From the NCBI GenBank assembly GCA_035566435.1, contig DATMRF010000129.1, forward strand, positions 1-40,780: a stretch of 40,780 nt of DNA, written 5' to 3'. The DNA comes from DATMRF01 sp035566435 (GTDB taxonomy: Bacteria > Verrucomicrobiota > Verrucomicrobiia > Limisphaerales > UBA8199). This document shows, piece after piece, positions 1-7,674 of the stretch. The translations under genes were made by a program, and so were the position numbers. Every line of letters begins with the position of its first letter. The stretch's first letter is position 1. The notes below the pieces were generated by a model. It searched no databases. It saw only the letters and a program-made list of their open reading frames with translations, and was not told the DNA's origin.

Positions 1-96
1 ATCTTCGACTTCATAGAAGCTTTCTACAATCGCCAGCGCTCTCACAGCTCCCTGGGCTTCCTTTCCCCCGTTGACTTCGAACTCCAAAACAACTAA
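1..96 (+). pseudogene. IS3-family transposase, C-terminal end only (cut by window edge)
   Basis: Reading frame 1 is open from the first base to a TAA at 94-96 and gives 31 residues. They contain an FYNRQRSHSSLGFLSP stretch, which is the typical end of the integrase core (DDE) domain of IS3-family OrfB transposases. This enzyme cuts and joins DNA to move the insertion sequence. The catalytic residues would lie upstream, outside the window, so it cannot be said whether the full gene is intact. It is listed as a partial gene rather than a proven pseudogene. The family call is confident; the subgroup is not. Confidence 0.85.
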
Positions 97-111
97 CCAA
101 ATGACCTCGTT

Positions 112-140
112 TTACTCTACGTTTTTTCGAGGCAAGCCCA
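112..140 (+). mobile_element. Probable right terminal inverted repeat of the IS3-family element
   Basis: Shortly after the transposase stop comes a stretch ending in TTTTTTCGAGGCAAGCCCA. IS3-family ends commonly sit within a few tens of bases of the orfB stop and have a GTCTAC/GTCCA plus T-run plus GGGGCAAG-like form. The match is by eye and the left end is outside the window, so the exact boundary and the target duplication cannot be verified. Confidence 0.4.
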
Positions 141-205
141 AACACCGAAACGAGGACGAGGAGGAGCCGGAGGAGGGGGTAGGGGGGTGGTTTGGGGGTG
201 TACAG

Positions 206-294
206 CCGTCCCACCGTCCCAAGGCCGGTAAACACGGGCGATTCTCACTCTTGCAACCGTCCCACAACCGTCCCAGACCGTCCCAACCGTCCCA
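206..294 (+). repeat. Six copies of the 8-mer CCGTCCCA
   Basis: Copies start at 206, 214, 257, 268, 278 and 287. The first two are directly adjacent and the last four are separated by two or three bases. The spacing is too short and irregular for a CRISPR array. Confidence 0.85.
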
Positions 295-393
295 AAGTAT
301 CCCGTGTGGAATAGTGAGGAATGGTCGAGAGTCGAGGGTCGTGACCGTGGGGCATCGACGGACTTTTCTTTTCTCCGGGTGATGAGGAATGGG

Positions 394-507
394 AAAGTTG
401 ACAGTTGACAAGAAGTGGGCGGAAGCCCGGTTTTACGGGGGATTTGAGCGGTTTTGAAAGTTGACAGAGGGTGGAGTTGTCAACTTTGGAAAGTTGATAG
501 TTGACAA
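394..507 (+). repeat. Repeated AAGTTGACAGTTGACAAG-type units
   Basis: The phrase AAAGTTGACAGTTGACAAG occurs near 394. A shortened copy (GAAAGTTGACAGAGG) lies near 456, and a variant (AAAGTTGATAGTTGACAAG) near 490. An inverted TTGTCAACTTT precedes the last copy, so parts of the interval can pair. The function is unknown. Confidence 0.75.
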
Positions 508-570
508 GGGGCCGAGCGGCGCACTGGGACAGCGCGCCCTACCACGATGGTGACGCAGGAACGTAGCACG

Positions 571-679
571 ATCCGTTATCCGTTATCCGTTAGGTTGATC
601 CGTCAGGGCGGGTCGGCGCGATACTTCTTTTTCTGACTGTGCGGTGGTGCGATCCGTTATCCGTTATCCGTTATCCGTT
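571..679 (+). repeat. Two tandem arrays of the heptamer ATCCGTT
   Basis: Three perfect heptamers run from 571 to 591 and four perfect heptamers from 652 to 679. Both arrays end in AGG. The second array ends only four bases from the stop codon of the oxidoreductase gene on the other strand. Confidence 0.9.
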
Positions 680-682
680 AGG

Positions 683-1927
683 TCACGCCTTAAGCCCGCG
701 CAAATCCGCCTCCAGCTTCTCGCGCTTGCGCACGAGATCGCTCCACGTCACCATTTCATTCTTGTAGGCGGCGGTGCGGCCCAAAATAGTGGTCAAGTTG
801 CTGCGGACGCTCGGCGGGACGGTCGAGTTGCTGTAGTTGCCGCTCGTGATGTTGTCGTGGAACGTCGCGATGTTGGCCACGGCCCCATCCGTATAGAGGT
901 TCCCCACATTGTCCGAGCTGTGAAACTCCGACGTTTTGACGGTGACGTCGCCGAAGTAATGCGTGTCGGCGGTTCCTTTTAGCCCGTACACGCGGCACAT
1001 GATGTCGTCATACCCGAACCCGGATTGGTGAGAGTTGAAGCTGACGACCAAGTCATTTGGATAATAAAAGATGACCGCGAAGTGGTCCCAGCATTTGCCG
1101 AGGAACTCGCGGGTGCGCCCTCCCGTGCCGTAAGCGCGCAGCGGCTCGGCATTCAGCATCCACGAAGCCACGTCGATGGCGTGGATGTTCTGCTCGGTAA
1201 TAATGTCGCCCGAAAGAACGGGGTCAATGCTCCAGGCACGAAGACGGACCTCTGGATTGGCCGGGTCTTTCCGCAGCGCCCTGTCGAGGTCTTCGAACAT
1301 CAAGCCGCATTGATAGTTGGCCTCCACGGACACGATCTTGCCGAGCTCGCCCTGATGCACCTTCTGGACCGCCGTCTGGTAAAACTTGTTGGCGCGGGTT
1401 TGAAAATCCACCAGGAAACACAGCTTCTTCGCGGTGGCTTGTTTGCCGCTTTCCTGCACCGTGAGGCAGCCGGGGACATCGACTGCGATCGGCTTGGCCA
1501 TATAAACGTGTTTGCCCGCGGCGACTGCGGCGGCGCCTTGCACGGCATGGAAATAGGGCGGGCTTTCGATCACGACGGCGTCCAGCTTCTGCTCGAGGAG
1601 TTTGCGGTAGCCGGAAAGCCCGGTGAACCGGCGCTCCGCCGGGACTTTGAACTGCGCCCCTGCCGCGTCCACTCGGTCCTGAAAGTAATCCGCCAGCGCC
1701 ACGACGTTGTAGCCCCCATGCTTTTGGAACAGGTCGGCAATCCACCTGCCGCGGCCGCCGCAGCCGATGAGGCCGATGTCGATTTTGGAATTCGCCTCAG
1801 CGCCATGGACCAACCCGGGCTTGAGCACGGTGAACGCCAACACTGAAGCGCTTGTTCCAGCGATAAAGCGGCGGCGGGTGATGGGAGCGGTCGTGGGATT
1901 CTCGTTGGGATTTTGACGTGTATTCAT
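683..1927 (-). CDS. Tat-exported Gfo/Idh/MocA-family oxidoreductase
   Basis: The 414-residue protein should be an NAD(P)-dependent sugar or cyclitol dehydrogenase-like enzyme acting outside the cytoplasmic membrane. Residues 18-42 are a twin-arginine signal (RRRF followed by a hydrophobic stretch and an A-x-A-like site), the usual start of this group in Verrucomicrobiota and Planctomycetota. A Rossmann fold begins near residue 50 with GLIGCGGRG. MAKPIA is the family's K-P motif that contacts the cofactor, and NIHAIDVASW lies in the substrate domain. The frame stays open upstream to 2563, but the Tat signal fixes the start at 1927. No good Shine-Dalgarno is seen. It is divergent from the GH2 gene, which suggests shared sugar metabolism. 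The exact substrate cannot be read from the sequence. Confidence 0.9.
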   Translation of the reverse strand: MNTRQNPNENPTTAPITRRRFIAGTSASVLAFTVLKPGLVHGAEANSKIDIGLIGCGGRGRWIADLFQKHGGYNVVALADYFQDRVDAAGAQFKVPAERRFTGLSGYRKLLEQKLDAVVIESPPYFHAVQGAAAVAAGKHVYMAKPIAVDVPGCLTVQESGKQATAKKLCFLVDFQTRANKFYQTAVQKVHQGELGKIVSVEANYQCGLMFEDLDRALRKDPANPEVRLRAWSIDPVLSGDIITEQNIHAIDVASWMLNAEPLRAYGTGGRTREFLGKCWDHFAVIFYYPNDLVVSFNSHQSGFGYDDIMCRVYGLKGTADTHYFGDVTVKTSEFHSSDNVGNLYTDGAVANIATFHDNITSGNYSNSTVPPSVRSNLTTILGRTAAYKNEMVTWSDLVRKREKLEADLRGLKA

Positions 1928-2183
1928 TTGTCGTTCTTTGATTTCCAGGCGGTGGTGGCGACGCAAACTCTGCGGCAGAGAACCACGCCACCCACCCGCT
2001 GTCAAACTTTTGTCCAGCAAAGAGGGCAATGAATAACGAATTGCATACCCTCGCATCGGCATCGAAAGCGGCAGAGGACTGCCCGCCGAAGCCCGAAGGT
2101 CCACAATGCATCCTTCCGTGGGTGTTCGAGGCAGCGTAATTTCATCTCTGACAATCACTCCCGCCTTTGCTATACGTGCCGCC
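1928..2183. promoter_or_regulatory. Divergent intergenic region between the oxidoreductase and GH2 genes
   Basis: The 256-bp interval must carry the start signals of both divergent genes. A TTGACA occurs on the minus strand near 2005, but no acceptable -10 box follows at the right distance, so no promoter is called. A 16-base match to the REP-like arm at 34739 lies at 2064-2079. Confidence 0.4.
2064..2090. repeat. Decayed copy of the REP-like arm
   Basis: GAAAGCGGCAGAGGAC at 2064-2079 is identical to 34739-34754, and GCCCGC follows in place of GCCGCACTCC. The GGAG-type end is lost, which suggests an old fragment of the same dispersed element. Confidence 0.55.
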
Positions 2184-5051
2184 ATGAGAATCGGCCCCAA
2201 ACTCACCTTCGCCTTCCTGCTCAGCTCCTCCCTCCTCTCCCTCGACCTCGCCATATCCGCGGAGGCGCCGGCCGGCCGCGAACGGCTGCTGCTGGACTTC
2301 GGCTGGAAGTTCCATCTCGGCAACGATTGGGGCACCGGCGAGGACCTGGCAAAAGCCGACTCAAGTTCCGGTGCGGCGAAGGGCGATTTTGCCGATGCCG
2401 GCTGGCGCACTGTCCGGCTCCCGCACGACTGGGCCATCGAGCTGCCCTTTGATGAACATTCGGACAGTTCGCACGGCTTCAAGCCGGTCGGCCCGGGATT
2501 CCCGCAAAACAGCGTCGGCTGGTACCGCCGCACTTTCACACTCCCAAAAGAGCATTCCAGCAAACGGCTATGGCTGGAATTTGACGGCGCCTACCGCGAT
2601 ACCCGCGTCTTCGTCAACGGCTATTTCATCGGCCACCACGAAAGCGGTTACAGCAATTTTCGGTACGACATCACGGACGTTGCCAATTGCGGCGGCAAGA
2701 ACGTCGTGTCGGTACGAGTCGATGCCTCACAATTCGAGGGCTGGTTTTATGAAGGGGCGGGTCTCTATCGTCATGTGTGGCTCGTGAAGACCGCGCCGCT
2801 CGCGATTGCGCCGAATGGCATCTTTGTCCACGCGCAGTTCAAAGACAATGTTCCGCAGGACAGCGTGACTGTCGTGATGCGGGTGGAGGTGGCCAACCAG
2901 CAAACCAATTCCGCCGACGCCTCGGTGAAGTGCCGGATTGTCAGCCCGGACGGCAACCCGGTTGCCGAAATTCAAGAATCCTCGGAAATCAAGCCCTGGT
3001 CCCACGAGCAGGTGACATTGCGCATCAAGTTCAAGTCGCCGGTGCTGTGGTCTCCGGAATCACCCAAACTCTACAAGCTGGTCACCACGGTGGAATCTGG
3101 TGGCCAACTGGTGGACCAAACCGAAACCGAGTTCGGCATTCGCACCGTCGCCTTTGACGCCAACAAAGGCTTCCTGCTGAACGGCAAGCCGTACGAACTT
3201 TATGGCACGTGTAATCACCAGGACCATGCCGGCGTCGGCGCGGCGTTGCCCGACCGGCTGCAGTACTTTCGCGTCGCTCGCCTGAAGGAAATGGGGGGTA
3301 ACGCTTATCGCACCTCGCACAACCCGCCCACGCCCGAACTGCTCGAGGCTTGCGACCGCCTCGGGATGCTGGTCATGGACGAAAGCCGCTTGCTGGGCAG
3401 CGACGCCGCCAACCTGGACCGCCTCGAAGGGCTTGTGAAGCGCGACCGCAACCACCCCAGCGTCGTAGTCTGGTCCATCGGAAACGAGGAAGGCGTCCAG
3501 ACCACGCCGACCGGTGGGCGGATTGCAGAGACGATGCAGAATCTCATTCACGGGCTTGACCCGACCCGCTCCTGCACTATGGCAGCAAACGTCGGCAACG
3601 ATTTTGGCGGGCTCAACCGCATCATCGACGTGCGCGGCTGGAATTACCACATCGGCCGGGAGATGGACGCCTACCACGCGGCCCACCCGTCGCAACCCAA
3701 TGTCGGCACCGAGCAGGCCAGCACCGTCTCGACCCGCGGCATTTATGCCAATGACACCGTGCGCGGCTACGTCAGCGCTTACGACGACAACGCTCCGCCC
3801 TGGGCGCATACGGCCGAGACGTGGTGGAAGTTTTTCGCCCCCCGTCCGTGGCTCTCCGGCGGTTTCGCGTGGACCGGGTTTGATTACCGCGGCGAGCCGA
3901 CTCCGTACGGCTGGCCCTGCATCAACTCGCACTTCGGCATCCTCGATACCTGCGGATTTCCCAAAGACAATTTCTATTATTATCAGGCCTGGTGGACGGA
4001 CCGCACGGTCCTGCACCTGCTGCCGCACTGGACCTGGCCGAGCAAGGAAGGGCAGGAAATCGACGTGCGCTGTCTCAGCAATTGCGAGGAAGTGGAACTA
4101 TTCCTGAACGACCAAAGTCTGGGCAAACAGACCATGCCGAAGAACTCGCAACTGCGTTGGAAAGTGAAGTACGCTCCCGGCACGCTCTCCGCCAAGGGCT
4201 TCAAAGGCGGCAGCGTTGTTGCTGAAGAAAAAGTCGAAACCACGGGATTACCCGCCGCCATCAAGCTGACGCCGGAGCGGCCGGCACTCAACGCCGATGC
4301 GGAGGATGTGAGCATCATCACCGTCGCCGTTACGGATGCGCAGGGCCGGGTCGTGCCGGTGGCCGGCAACCTCGTGAACTTCGAGCTGAGCGGCCCCGGC
4401 AAAATCCTCGGAGTGGGCAACGGCGACCCGAGTTGCCATGAACCGGATGTCTATATCGAGACGCCGGCGGTCCGCAGCATCGCGCTCAACGATTGGCGCA
4501 TGCAGGTCGTTCCGGGCACGAGAGAGCGTCCTGAGACTGCCGAAAACTTCTGGGACGAGTCCTGGCGAAAAGTGGATGTCCGGGCCGAGTTCGGGCCATT
4601 GAATCCGGGCGAATCCGCCGTCTTCCGCACTCGCTTCATCGTGAAGCCGGAGGACCTCGCCGCCACCAACATCCAGGTAAACTTCGGGATGATCGACGAC
4701 GAAGGCTGGGTCTATGTCAACGGGCAGTTCGCAGGCGAAGCCCACGACTGGTCCACGTCACAGACTTTCGACATCCGGAAATTCCTCCACCCAGGAGAGA
4801 ACACGCTCGCGGTCGCCGTCAAAAACCACGAAGCCCAGGGCGGACTGAACAAAGGCATTACCCTAGACGTGCCGGAGAAACCCACATCGGTGCAGTGGAA
4901 GCGCAGCGTGTTCAACGGCCTGGCGCAAATAGTGGTTCAATCCAGCAAGGAACCTGGCGAACTCAAACTAACCGCCCGCGCCGACGGCCTGCAACCGGCC
5001 ACCTTGTCCGTGCAATCCCAACCCTGCACCCCTCGCCCGACCGTGCAGTAG
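2184..5051 (+). CDS. Exported glycoside hydrolase family 2 (beta-galactosidase-like)
   Basis: The 955-residue protein is predicted to cleave beta-linked glycosides outside the cytoplasm. The start at 2184 is chosen because a signal peptide follows at once (residues 1 to about 25, ending ISA-EA); the 26 residues upstream in the same frame look non-coding. The order is GH2 sugar-binding jelly roll (about 30-200), immunoglobulin-like domain (about 210-320) and TIM barrel (about 325-630). WSIGNEE places the acid/base at Glu435 and NVGTEQ places the nucleophile at Glu510, 75 residues later, as expected for the family. C-terminal beta domains follow. Residues about 755-905 look like an extra jelly-roll module inserted into the last domain, between GNGDPSCHEPD and FNGLAQIVV. 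The natural substrate is unknown; galactosides are a guess from the family. Confidence 0.93.
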   Translation: MRIGPKLTFAFLLSSSLLSLDLAISAEAPAGRERLLLDFGWKFHLGNDWGTGEDLAKADSSSGAAKGDFADAGWRTVRLPHDWAIELPFDEHSDSSHGFKPVGPGFPQNSVGWYRRTFTLPKEHSSKRLWLEFDGAYRDTRVFVNGYFIGHHESGYSNFRYDITDVANCGGKNVVSVRVDASQFEGWFYEGAGLYRHVWLVKTAPLAIAPNGIFVHAQFKDNVPQDSVTVVMRVEVANQQTNSADASVKCRIVSPDGNPVAEIQESSEIKPWSHEQVTLRIKFKSPVLWSPESPKLYKLVTTVESGGQLVDQTETEFGIRTVAFDANKGFLLNGKPYELYGTCNHQDHAGVGAALPDRLQYFRVARLKEMGGNAYRTSHNPPTPELLEACDRLGMLVMDESRLLGSDAANLDRLEGLVKRDRNHPSVVVWSIGNEEGVQTTPTGGRIAETMQNLIHGLDPTRSCTMAANVGNDFGGLNRIIDVRGWNYHIGREMDAYHAAHPSQPNVGTEQASTVSTRGIYANDTVRGYVSAYDDNAPPWAHTAETWWKFFAPRPWLSGGFAWTGFDYRGEPTPYGWPCINSHFGILDTCGFPKDNFYYYQAWWTDRTVLHLLPHWTWPSKEGQEIDVRCLSNCEEVELFLNDQSLGKQTMPKNSQLRWKVKYAPGTLSAKGFKGGSVVAEEKVETTGLPAAIKLTPERPALNADAEDVSIITVAVTDAQGRVVPVAGNLVNFELSGPGKILGVGNGDPSCHEPDVYIETPAVRSIALNDWRMQVVPGTRERPETAENFWDESWRKVDVRAEFGPLNPGESAVFRTRFIVKPEDLAATNIQVNFGMIDDEGWVYVNGQFAGEAHDWSTSQTFDIRKFLHPGENTLAVAVKNHEAQGGLNKGITLDVPEKPTSVQWKRSVFNGLAQIVVQSSKEPGELKLTARADGLQPATLSVQSQPCTPRPTVQ

Positions 5052-5280
5052 CTTAGTTATTTCACACCGATGAACCAGGCAAAACAATCTCCTGCCATTA
5101 ACACCCCGCTTCACAGGCTATACGGAAAGTGTTGAGCGCCTGCTGCTGCGTGGATCTCCTCGCTTGCTAAGCGTGAGGAGAAGAGGAGCGGTCGTTCTCA
5201 TAAAAGGTGTGGTTATACGTGTGTTTATGCCTTGAGTTGATCGCGGCTAACATAGCGCAGAAGCCGCCAGGCTCCAGTGA

Positions 5281-5294
5281 GTCCAAAGTCCAAA
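5281..5294 (+). repeat. Tandem heptamer GTCCAAA x2
   Basis: Two perfect adjacent copies are followed by GTCTCA. The same unit recurs at 9780-9803 and 22539-22574, so it is a dispersed repeat type. Confidence 0.85.
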
Positions 5295-5424
5295 GTCTCA
5301 TCTCAAGGCCCAAGTCTCCACTCTTAGAGCCCGAAGCCGGGTGGGGGGGGATCGCGTGTTGGCGCGGTGTGTTCTCTTCGGAACCGGCTGGAGGATGCCG
5401 GATGGGCGGGAAAGAGATTTCTTT

Positions 5425-5442
5425 CCGCGTGCTCCGCGTGCT
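5425..5442 (+). repeat. Tandem 9-mer CCGCGTGCT x2
   Basis: Two perfect adjacent copies are followed by a partial third (GCGCGG). The unit differs from the neighbouring repeats but has the same style. Confidence 0.75.
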
Positions 5443-5488
5443 GCGCGGTTGGAAATGGCGCTGGGAATTCCCGCGAGGCGCGGCGAAT

Positions 5489-5701
5489 TCAGGAAGGGCG
5501 GTCGGCTCGCTGGACGTGTTCGGCTTTGGGGCCCTTCTCGCTGGCAACGATTTCGAAGATGACTTCCTCACCCTCGTGGAGTGTCTTGAAGCCGTCGCCC
5601 ACGATCGCCGTGTGATGGACGAAGACGTCTTGCCCACTCTCTTGCGCAATGAAGCCCAAGCCCTTTTTATTGTCCCACCATTTAACTTTGCCTTTAGCCA
5701 T
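5489..5701 (-). CDS. csp: Cold-shock domain protein
   Basis: The 70-residue protein has the full length of a CspA-type single cold-shock domain, a small beta-barrel that binds single-stranded RNA and DNA. MAKGKVKWWDNKKGLGFI carries RNP1 (KGLGFI, residues 13-18) and DVFVHH at 25-30 is RNP2. The start at 5701 is fixed by the canonical MAKGKVKWW beginning and by an AGGAGAG Shine-Dalgarno about ten bases upstream; the frame is open upstream but that part is leader. In Escherichia coli, CspA-family members melt RNA hairpins and act as antiterminators. This gene has a long leader with a promoter and a terminator-like hairpin, so autoregulation by readthrough is plausible but unproven. Confidence 0.96.
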   Translation of the reverse strand: MAKGKVKWWDNKKGLGFIAQESGQDVFVHHTAIVGDGFKTLHEGEEVIFEIVASEKGPKAEHVQRADRPS

Positions 5702-5740
5702 ATAACTCTCTCCTGACTGCTTCGAGTGGCGCTCCGGCCC

Positions 5741-5780
5741 AAAAAAAAGCGGACACTGACAACATTCGCTGTCAGCGCCC
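5741..5780 (-). terminator. Intrinsic-terminator-like hairpin in the csp leader (possible attenuator)
   Basis: On the minus strand an 11-bp stem (5780-5770 with 5761-5751, two G-U pairs) closes an 8-base loop. It is followed by GC and a run of eight T (5748-5741). It lies between the promoter at 5823-5851 and the csp start at 5701. It could end transcripts early unless the hairpin is melted. Confidence 0.7.
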
Positions 5781-5822
5781 GAAATCACTTCTGGACCCGC
5801 ATACGCCTCGAATTTGACCAAA

Positions 5823-5851
5823 AAGATAAAGGATACCGGGCGTTCGGTCAA
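5823..5851 (-). promoter_or_regulatory. Sigma-70-type promoter of csp
   Basis: Reading the minus strand, TTGACC (5851-5846) and TATCTT (5828-5823) are separated by 17 bases. Transcription would start near 5816, giving a leader of about 115 nucleotides, long as for cspA-type genes. Confidence 0.65.
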
Positions 5852-5969
5852 GCCTTATTTTTGCGTTGTTTTTGCCTGGTTGTTGCAGGTTTGCCTTTCT
5901 TGGCTTGGGTTTGTGTTTCGACCTAAACCTGAATAGCCTGCCACCACCGAATCCAAAGCTAATGCGCCT

Positions 5970-7610
5970 ATGAAAACCCGCACTTTGCTCCACACCACCT
6001 TGCCGCTTTGGCTCTGTATGTGTCCGGACTCGCCGGCAGGGCCGCTGGATGACCTCGCCAAGCCGCACGAAGGCCGATCAATGCGCGCCACCTCGACAAT
6101 GCGTGTCGGCGAGGTGCGCCGGGACGGCGAACAAAAGCTCAATCCGAATGCCGAGCCCAGAGGCGACCTGGACGAGCAAAGCAACTGGGACAACTTCAAT
6201 GTCGGGCCGGGCCAGACGCAGCTGCTGCTCGATGCCAAGGGGCCAGGACTCATTACGCACATCTGGCTGACGTTCCTGGGTCCGGAACCTCAGGAGTGGG
6301 CCAAACAAGGCTCCGCCGACCACCAGGAGATGCTGCTCCGGATTTATTGGGACGGGCGCTCCCGGCCGGCGGTCGAGGCGCCAGTCGGGGACTTCTTTGC
6401 GAATTGCTTTGGCCGGCGCCGCGAGGTCATCAGCCTTCCGGTGGTCGTCGAGGACGGCGACTCCTACAACTGTTTCTGGCCGATGCCGTTTCGGAAATCC
6501 GCGCGGATTGAAATCGTCAACCAAAGCGAAAAGCGGATTAGCCTCCTCTACTACAACATCGACTGGGTCAAGAAGAAGAGCCTGGCACGGGACACTCCGT
6601 ATTTCTGTGCGCAGTATCGGCAGGAATACCCGGTTGAACACGGCAAGGATTACCTGGTGCTCGAAACCAAAGGCAAGGGCCACTACGTCGGGACCGTGCT
6701 GGCGGTGCGGACACGCAGCCCGGCGTGGTTCGGCGAAGGGGACGAAAAAATTTACATCGATGGCGAGGCAAAGGCGTCGATCTGGGGCACGGGCACGGAG
6801 GATTATTTCCTTTCCGCCTGGGGCTTGAAAGTGTGCAGCACGCCGTATTCCGGCGTTCCCTGCTTCGACCAGTGGGGCATCGTAGGCGGCCACACCAGCG
6901 CGTACCGCTGGCACATTAACGACCCGATCGTGTTCAACACCGGGATTAAGGTGACGTTCGAGCATTTCGGTTGGATTTCACCCGATGAGAATCCCAACTA
7001 CAAGAGCACCAGTTGGAACGAGCGCGAGGACGATTACGCGAGTGTTGCTTTTTGGTACCAAACAGGCGAGCCGACTTCCACGGCGCGCGCACCGCACGCG
7101 CGCGAGCGCAGGTTGCCCAGCCTGGACCCGATCATCGTCTTCGCGCGTGATTTCGCCGGTGCCGAATGCCACGGGGAAGGTCCCGCTGCAGCACAAACGC
7201 TGGATCTCTACCCGGGACCGCAACTCCTCTACCGTCCGGCGGCGGCGGACCGGGCGTGGCTCGAACTGCCATTCAGGATCACTAACCAGCAGCCGTTCAG
7301 GCTGTTGCTCAACGCCACGAAGTCGTACGACTTTGGCCGGTACCAGGCTTTTTTGAACGGCGTGAAGCTGGGCGACCCTTTTGATCTGTACAGCCCAAAA
7401 ATCGTCAACGAGGAAATTCATCTGCTCGACTTCTGGCCCGAGCCGGGGCCTTACAAACTCCGGCTTGAGTGCGTCGGCAAAAACCATCAATCCGCCGGCT
7501 ATTATTGCGGGCTGGAGTCCGTCCGCCTCCGGGAGCGCCGTCCGCGCGTGAGCGCCTACTCCCACGAGCGCGACCGGGATTGGCGCCGGCAACCAACGCT
7601 TTATCAGTAA
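5970..7610 (+). CDS. DUF2961 protein, glycoside hydrolase family 172 type
   Basis: The 546-residue protein belongs to the family formerly called DUF2961, members of which were later placed in GH172 (alpha-D-fructofuranosidase and exo-alpha-D-arabinofuranosidase activities). The diagnostic WGTGTEDYFLSAW is present, with Glu277 in TEDYF as a likely catalytic acid. The N-terminal half is the first jelly roll (about 75-200), and QYRQEYPVEHGKDYLVLE leads into the second. The N-terminus (MKTRTLLHTTLPLWLC) is hydrophobic and could be a short signal peptide, but the cleavage site is not clear. The gene runs in the same direction as the sugar-binding protein 64 bp downstream, so the released sugar may be imported by that transporter. 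The second catalytic residue was not assigned. Confidence 0.85.
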   Translation: MKTRTLLHTTLPLWLCMCPDSPAGPLDDLAKPHEGRSMRATSTMRVGEVRRDGEQKLNPNAEPRGDLDEQSNWDNFNVGPGQTQLLLDAKGPGLITHIWLTFLGPEPQEWAKQGSADHQEMLLRIYWDGRSRPAVEAPVGDFFANCFGRRREVISLPVVVEDGDSYNCFWPMPFRKSARIEIVNQSEKRISLLYYNIDWVKKKSLARDTPYFCAQYRQEYPVEHGKDYLVLETKGKGHYVGTVLAVRTRSPAWFGEGDEKIYIDGEAKASIWGTGTEDYFLSAWGLKVCSTPYSGVPCFDQWGIVGGHTSAYRWHINDPIVFNTGIKVTFEHFGWISPDENPNYKSTSWNEREDDYASVAFWYQTGEPTSTARAPHARERRLPSLDPIIVFARDFAGAECHGEGPAAAQTLDLYPGPQLLYRPAAADRAWLELPFRITNQQPFRLLLNATKSYDFGRYQAFLNGVKLGDPFDLYSPKIVNEEIHLLDFWPEPGPYKLRLECVGKNHQSAGYYCGLESVRLRERRPRVSAYSHERDRDWRRQPTLYQ

Positions 7611-7674
7611 GAGCGTTGCTAATGATTCGTATTCAAATATTTGAAAAGCCGGCGGAACCGGGATACACTACGGC

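Larger units (their letters stand above)
141..682. other. Non-coding, repeat-rich interval between the IS end and the oxidoreductase gene
   Basis: No credible gene is visible; the open frames here are poly-Pro/Ser/Arg shadows of repeats. The interval holds three families of short repeats: CCGTCCCA, AGTTGACA and ATCCGTT (listed separately). It lies just outside the probable end of an insertion sequence, so it may be an old insertion hot spot. No promoter or RNA gene was recognised. Confidence 0.6.
5052..5488. other. Non-coding interval between GH2 and cold-shock genes
   Basis: No gene is supported; the open frames here are Arg/Pro-rich and overlap repeats. A hairpin at 5156-5180 (CTCCTC with GAGGAG, extended inward) lacks a T-run. 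Two tandem repeats are present: GTCCAAA twice at 5281-5294 and CCGCGTGCT twice at 5425-5442. Confidence 0.6.

Noticed and set aside
206..294. CCGTCCCA repeats as a possible CRISPR array
   Set aside because: The unit is only 8 bp, spacers are 0-3 bp except one gap, and there are no cas genes.
1025..1846. 273-codon open frame on the plus strand
   Set aside because: It lies opposite the conserved Rossmann-fold oxidoreductase and shows no family motif.
1990..2012. TTGACA on the minus strand upstream of the oxidoreductase as a promoter
   Set aside because: The sequence 17 bases downstream (TTCTCT) shares only two bases with the -10 consensus.
2106..2183. Upstream start for the GH2 enzyme
   Set aside because: It would put 26 polar residues before a clear signal peptide; the ATG at 2184 starts the signal directly.
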